Assembly: GCA_004009845.1 (NCBI GenBank)
Contig: RMBW01000267.1
Span: 1-29,230, forward strand
Reading direction: 5' to 3'
DNA: 29,230 bases
Source of the DNA: Davidsoniella eucalypti
Lineage: Eukaryota; Ascomycota; Sordariomycetes; Microascales; Ceratocystidaceae
Shown: positions 26,444 to 29,230 of the stretch, in pieces
Layout of the letters: each line of letters opens with the position of its first letter
Numbering within the stretch: position 1 is the first letter of the stretch
Translations under genes and position numbers: made by a program
The notes under the pieces: model-generated
The model's database searches: none
What the model saw: only the letters and a program-made list of their open reading frames with translations
What the model was told of the DNA's origin: nothing

Positions 26444-26703
26444 TGTCCAAGCCGTCTGCTTGCCCTCTTTTCTGTCCAAGCCGTCTGCTTGCCCTCTCTT
26501 CCGTCCAAGCCGTCCGCTTGCCCTCTCTGTTGTCCAAGCCGTCCGCTTGCCTCTCTCCCTGTCCAAGCCGCCCGCTTGCTACTTTTCCTGTCCAAGCCGT
26601 CCGCTTGCCCCTTTTCCTGTACAAGCCGACCGCTTGATTTCTCCCTTTGTCCAAGCCGTTTGCTTGCCTTTATTCGTCCTGTCCAAGCCGTTTGCTTGCC
26701 CTA
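26444..26703 (+). repeat. Leader tandem repeat of Gypsy-5, 9 hairpin units
   Basis: Nine CAAGC-N5-GCTTG units, the longest array in the window. No ATG lies between the inferred transcript start and the gag ATG at 26760. Confidence 0.92.
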
Positions 26704-26759
26704 GTTGCACCTGCTCCATCTGTCCGCTCGTCCACTTCTCGCGTACCGTCCAAGTCACT

Positions 26760-28230
26760 ATGTCCGACTTGCTATTTCCTGTTCTGGGCCTCCTCGCCAC
26801 TCTGACTCACTGCATCTACGACACCTGGAGCTACCGAGTTACTATGACTTGGCTTAACTTGCCCTGACGCGTGTCCCCTTCCTGAAACCCAACCAGGAAT
26901 CAACTGAAGGCTATATCTTGTCCGCTTTCGACCTACCTACGAAGCGCGCCTGGCGCAAGCCCGGCTGGTGTTACCTCGTACTATTCAAGCGCAAGGAGCG
27001 CGCCCGTCTGGCCTCCCTCCTTGGCTTTTGCCCTCTCACACGCGACGTCCTCGCCCATAAGGAACACTTTCACGATAACTTGGGTCACCTCACCTTCACC
27101 GATGACTTTGTTAGCCACGTCACCTGTGGTAACCGCGTAATCCACGAGGCGCATGCTCGTGTTCACGTATCCTCACGTCTCCTTTCCTCCTGTTTCATCG
27201 GCATCCCACGCTCTCCCCCGCGTGATAAGGATGGTAACCCCGTGCACTCCTCCCGCGCTCCCTAGTCGCTACAAGGGCCGCTGCATATGAAGCTGAGGAA
27301 CTAATCTCGTACGAGACCACTCACACCCGTGCCATCAGTCGCGCTGCCTCTGTTCGAAGCCTATCCCACTTTGCCCCTGGTGTAGATACCCATTCTCGTC
27401 GTCGCCCTTCTGTCAGCCAACACCCTTCCCCTGACTCTGACTTGGCCCGTCTGGCCGAAAGCATGGGATGTCTGTCCGCCACGCGTCGCGCCCTCCATCC
27501 CGTGGCCGTCAGCCGACGCGTTCTCCTGGCCTGCCCATTCACGCGCTCCTCAGCCTGCCGACAATGCACTGCTCAATGAACTTAGGGAATTGAAGGACAC
27601 TGTCTCGCTACTGTCCCAATTGGTCATAGGCAACCATACTGAACCCACTGCTCCCGCCATGCCTCCTGTCCCAACTACTGCCGTCACTACCCGAAGACGT
27701 TCGAGATCCCGTAGCCGCGTCCGCCCATCTCAGCCTCACCTTATCGAATTTGGAGGCACTCACGCAGAGTATGAAAACTGGCGAACCCTAGCAGTCTTCA
27801 AGATGCGAATCGATGGCCGAGCTATAGGCGACGAGCTAGCACGTACTGCCTACCTGTTTAGCCGACTAGGCTCCGACACGCGTGCCAAACTCAACGAGTT
27901 CTTCGTCTCCATTAGCGAACAGCCAGGCTCATACGACAAGCTGCTAGACAAACTCGACCTCATGTTCCGCAGCGTGCCCGTAAGTCGCAAGCCCGCACTG
28001 CTTTCTTTTGGTGCCCGCCAGGAGTCCCACGAATCATTCTCGACTTCTTCAACCGTTTCGAAGGGTTAGCTCTGGCCGCAGGTATGCAAGACGACGACAT
28101 GCTCATCGACCTTCTACGTCGCGCCACACGAGAAGAGCTAGTGGTTAAAAACCACCATCCTCTGGAGCCTGCCTACTTACAGGGAAGTCACTGAGAGCCT
28201 GCTCGACCATTTCAGCCGCCACATGATTAC
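26760..28230 (+). pseudogene. Gypsy-5 gag, frameshifted and truncated
   Basis: Homologous to Gypsy-2 gag from the ATG at 26760 (MSDLLF). An extra base within the first ten codons diverts the frame (LLFPVLGLLATL). The frame stops at 26864-26866. Homologous sequence continues in shifted frames: SAFDLPTKRAWRKPGWCYL near 26920, ELKDTVSLLSQLVIGNH near 27590 and LDLMFRS near 27955. At least six one-base indels are visible against Gypsy-2. Gypsy-6 interrupts it before the nucleocapsid, in the HHDYYGPY block. Substitution divergence is low while indels are many, which fits poor consensus quality as well as decay. Confidence 0.87.
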
Positions 28231-28410
28231 TGAGACGATATACGAGGAGTTGCGAAGAAACTGGTCGTAAAAGAATAGTTCGATTGAGACCGATGAAGGA
28301 GAAAGAGAAACTAAGACTAATAATCGGCGGGAATAGGTCCCTACTTATAGCCGATTCTAGTACTGACAAGGAATGCCTTGGCTAACCTTACTAGGCCTTA
28401 GTCTCTTACA
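28231..28410 (-). repeat. 3' LTR of Gypsy-6 (family B, 180 bp)
   Basis: Nearly identical to 22807-22987, one base shorter near its left end. It is followed by the polypurine tract. Confidence 0.93.
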
Positions 28411-28642
28411 ATAGTCTCCCCCCCCATCGGCAGAAAAATTACACTAATTTTACGTCTAAACATACAAAAACACCCCTGTAGCATGGTGTATACAAACTTA
28501 AAACCGTATAGTACCAGGGTACTCAAATATCCAAAAACAGAAATAACTCCAGAAACAGAAATAACTCCAAAATAGGTCAGCAATCTTATCCTGCAGACGC
28601 TCGGTGTGCAGGTGACCAGGTGGTGCAGCCAATATTGCTGCC
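28411..28642 (-). other. Polypurine tract and 3' UTR of Gypsy-6
   Basis: GGGGGGGGAGACTAT on the minus strand, then AT-rich non-coding sequence. AGAAACAGAAATAACTCC is duplicated in tandem relative to Gypsy-4. Confidence 0.85.
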
Positions 28643-29230
28643 TTAGCCTACCATCAGTGGACTGCGTGTGTCCATACTCGTACCATGGTCCTTCTCGGGG
28701 CCATCCTCTGGTAGCAACCAGGCAGTGTAAAGGGATTGGAGGGTCACGTTCCAATTCTTTTTTTTCGTCTTCTCCGTGAAGACCAACCATGCTGCAGTGT
28801 CCTTCACGTGTTCCAATGGTTCCCAGGTAAGCATCTTGGTAACCTTTCCATTTGACCAAGGCTTGCGTGTGTCCATGGCGGTACGTTGCTTGACGATTGC
28901 TTCCACTCTGTACTCGCCTGTTTCCACAGAGTCGTCTTCCAGTGCTTCCCTAACCGTGATAGCCGCGGGCTCATCATCAGGTACTTCCTGCGAGGGTAAG
29001 GGGTTGTTGGGAGCTCGGCGGATTAGGCTTACGTGGAAAACAGGGTGGATGCCTGTAGGCACGTTCAATCGTACATTGTGGGTACCTGTAACCTCTAGGA
29101 CTGTGTACAGTCTGGCCAACCAGTCTAACTTCTTGACGGTCTCTCCGTGGTCAGGGTTCTTCGTGTTGAGATAGACCTTATCTCCCACTCTGAAGCTCTC
29201 AGATGGTTGACGGAGACGGTTAGCGCTGGT
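28643..29230 (-). pseudogene. Gypsy-6 pol C-terminus: integrase end and damaged chromodomain
   Basis: The minus-strand frame matches the end of Gypsy-4 pol (KLDWLARLYTVLEV, HPVFHVSLIRRAPNN, GEYRVEAIVKQ, TWEPLEHVKDTAAW). Two pairs of compensating indels put short stretches out of frame. One is before KKLDW. The other is in the chromodomain, where ALVKWKGYQDA is replaced by unrelated residues, losing one cage Trp. An A-run adds one Lys (KTKKKN). The stop is the same as in Gypsy-4. The rest of pol is outside the window. Confidence 0.88.

Larger units (their letters stand above)
26235..28230 (+). mobile_element. Gypsy-5, 5' part (LTR, primer site, leader, broken gag)
   Basis: A plus-strand element inserted into Gypsy-4 RT (GATAC before the LTR). 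It is cut at 28230/28231 by Gypsy-6, with ATTAC as the adjoining 5 bases. Its gag subtype resembles Gypsy-2. Confidence 0.92.
28231..29230 (-). mobile_element. Gypsy-6, 3' end (family B LTR, end of pol)
   Basis: A minus-strand element inserted into Gypsy-5 gag and running out of the window. It is very similar to Gypsy-4 in LTR, 3' UTR and pol end, with extra small indels and a ~19-bp tandem duplication near 28530-28570. Confidence 0.92.

Overview
The window is a nest of fungal retrotransposons, with no recognisable host gene. A fungus, probably a filamentous ascomycete, is suggested by the LINEs (Tad1-like layout: ORF1, then endonuclease-RT-RNase H ORF2, poly(A) tail) and by chromodomain Gypsy elements resembling the Tf1/sushi group. 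The lineage is inferred from family resemblance only. Every long open frame belongs to a retroelement. A 683-base run of N lies at 10919-11601.

Layout, using local names. (a) 1-2611: 3' part of LINE L1 (+), ending in A19, inserted in the gag of a divergent Gypsy element X (-), 2612-3789. (b) 3790-5108: 5' LTR, primer site, leader and gag of Gypsy-0 (+), inserted in X and cut by LINE L2 (+), 5109-9292. (c) 9293-16158: Gypsy-1 (-), with both LTRs, gag and pol, interrupted by the N gap and frameshifts; its left LTR cuts L2. (d) 16159-16887: 3' end of a third LTR family (C, +). (e) 16888-21051: Gypsy-2 (-), 5' part, carrying a solo C LTR. (f) 21052-22806: pol of divergent Gypsy-3 (-), also carrying a solo C LTR. 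(g) 22807-26234: Gypsy-4 (-), with a long intact RT-RNase H-integrase-chromodomain frame. (h) 26235-28230: 5' part of Gypsy-5 (+), inserted in Gypsy-4. (i) 28231-29230: 3' end of Gypsy-6 (-), inserted in Gypsy-5.

How the Gypsy elements appear to work. Transcription should start in the LTR after a TATA box. All four 5' ends visible (Gypsy-0, -1, -2, -5) lack a TGG-type tRNA primer site. Two bases after the LTR they carry TTGAGACCGAT, an exact 11-nt complement of ATCGGTCTCAA inside the same LTR. This is the geometry of Tf1 self-priming. The leader then holds 6 to 9 copies of a ~29-bp repeat with an invariant CAAGC-N5-GCTTG hairpin, and (checked in Gypsy-0 and Gypsy-5) no ATG before gag. Gag has an unusual N-terminal extension with a hydrophobic start and ends in a CCHC knuckle. 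Pol follows in the -1 frame at a TTTTTAG stop and encodes protease, RT, RNase H, integrase and a C-terminal chromodomain.

The most notable points are the self-priming signature, the leader hairpin arrays, the gag N-terminal extension, and a discrepancy at Gypsy-1: its two flanks do not match and the LINE does not resume, which points to inter-element recombination or misassembly around the gap.
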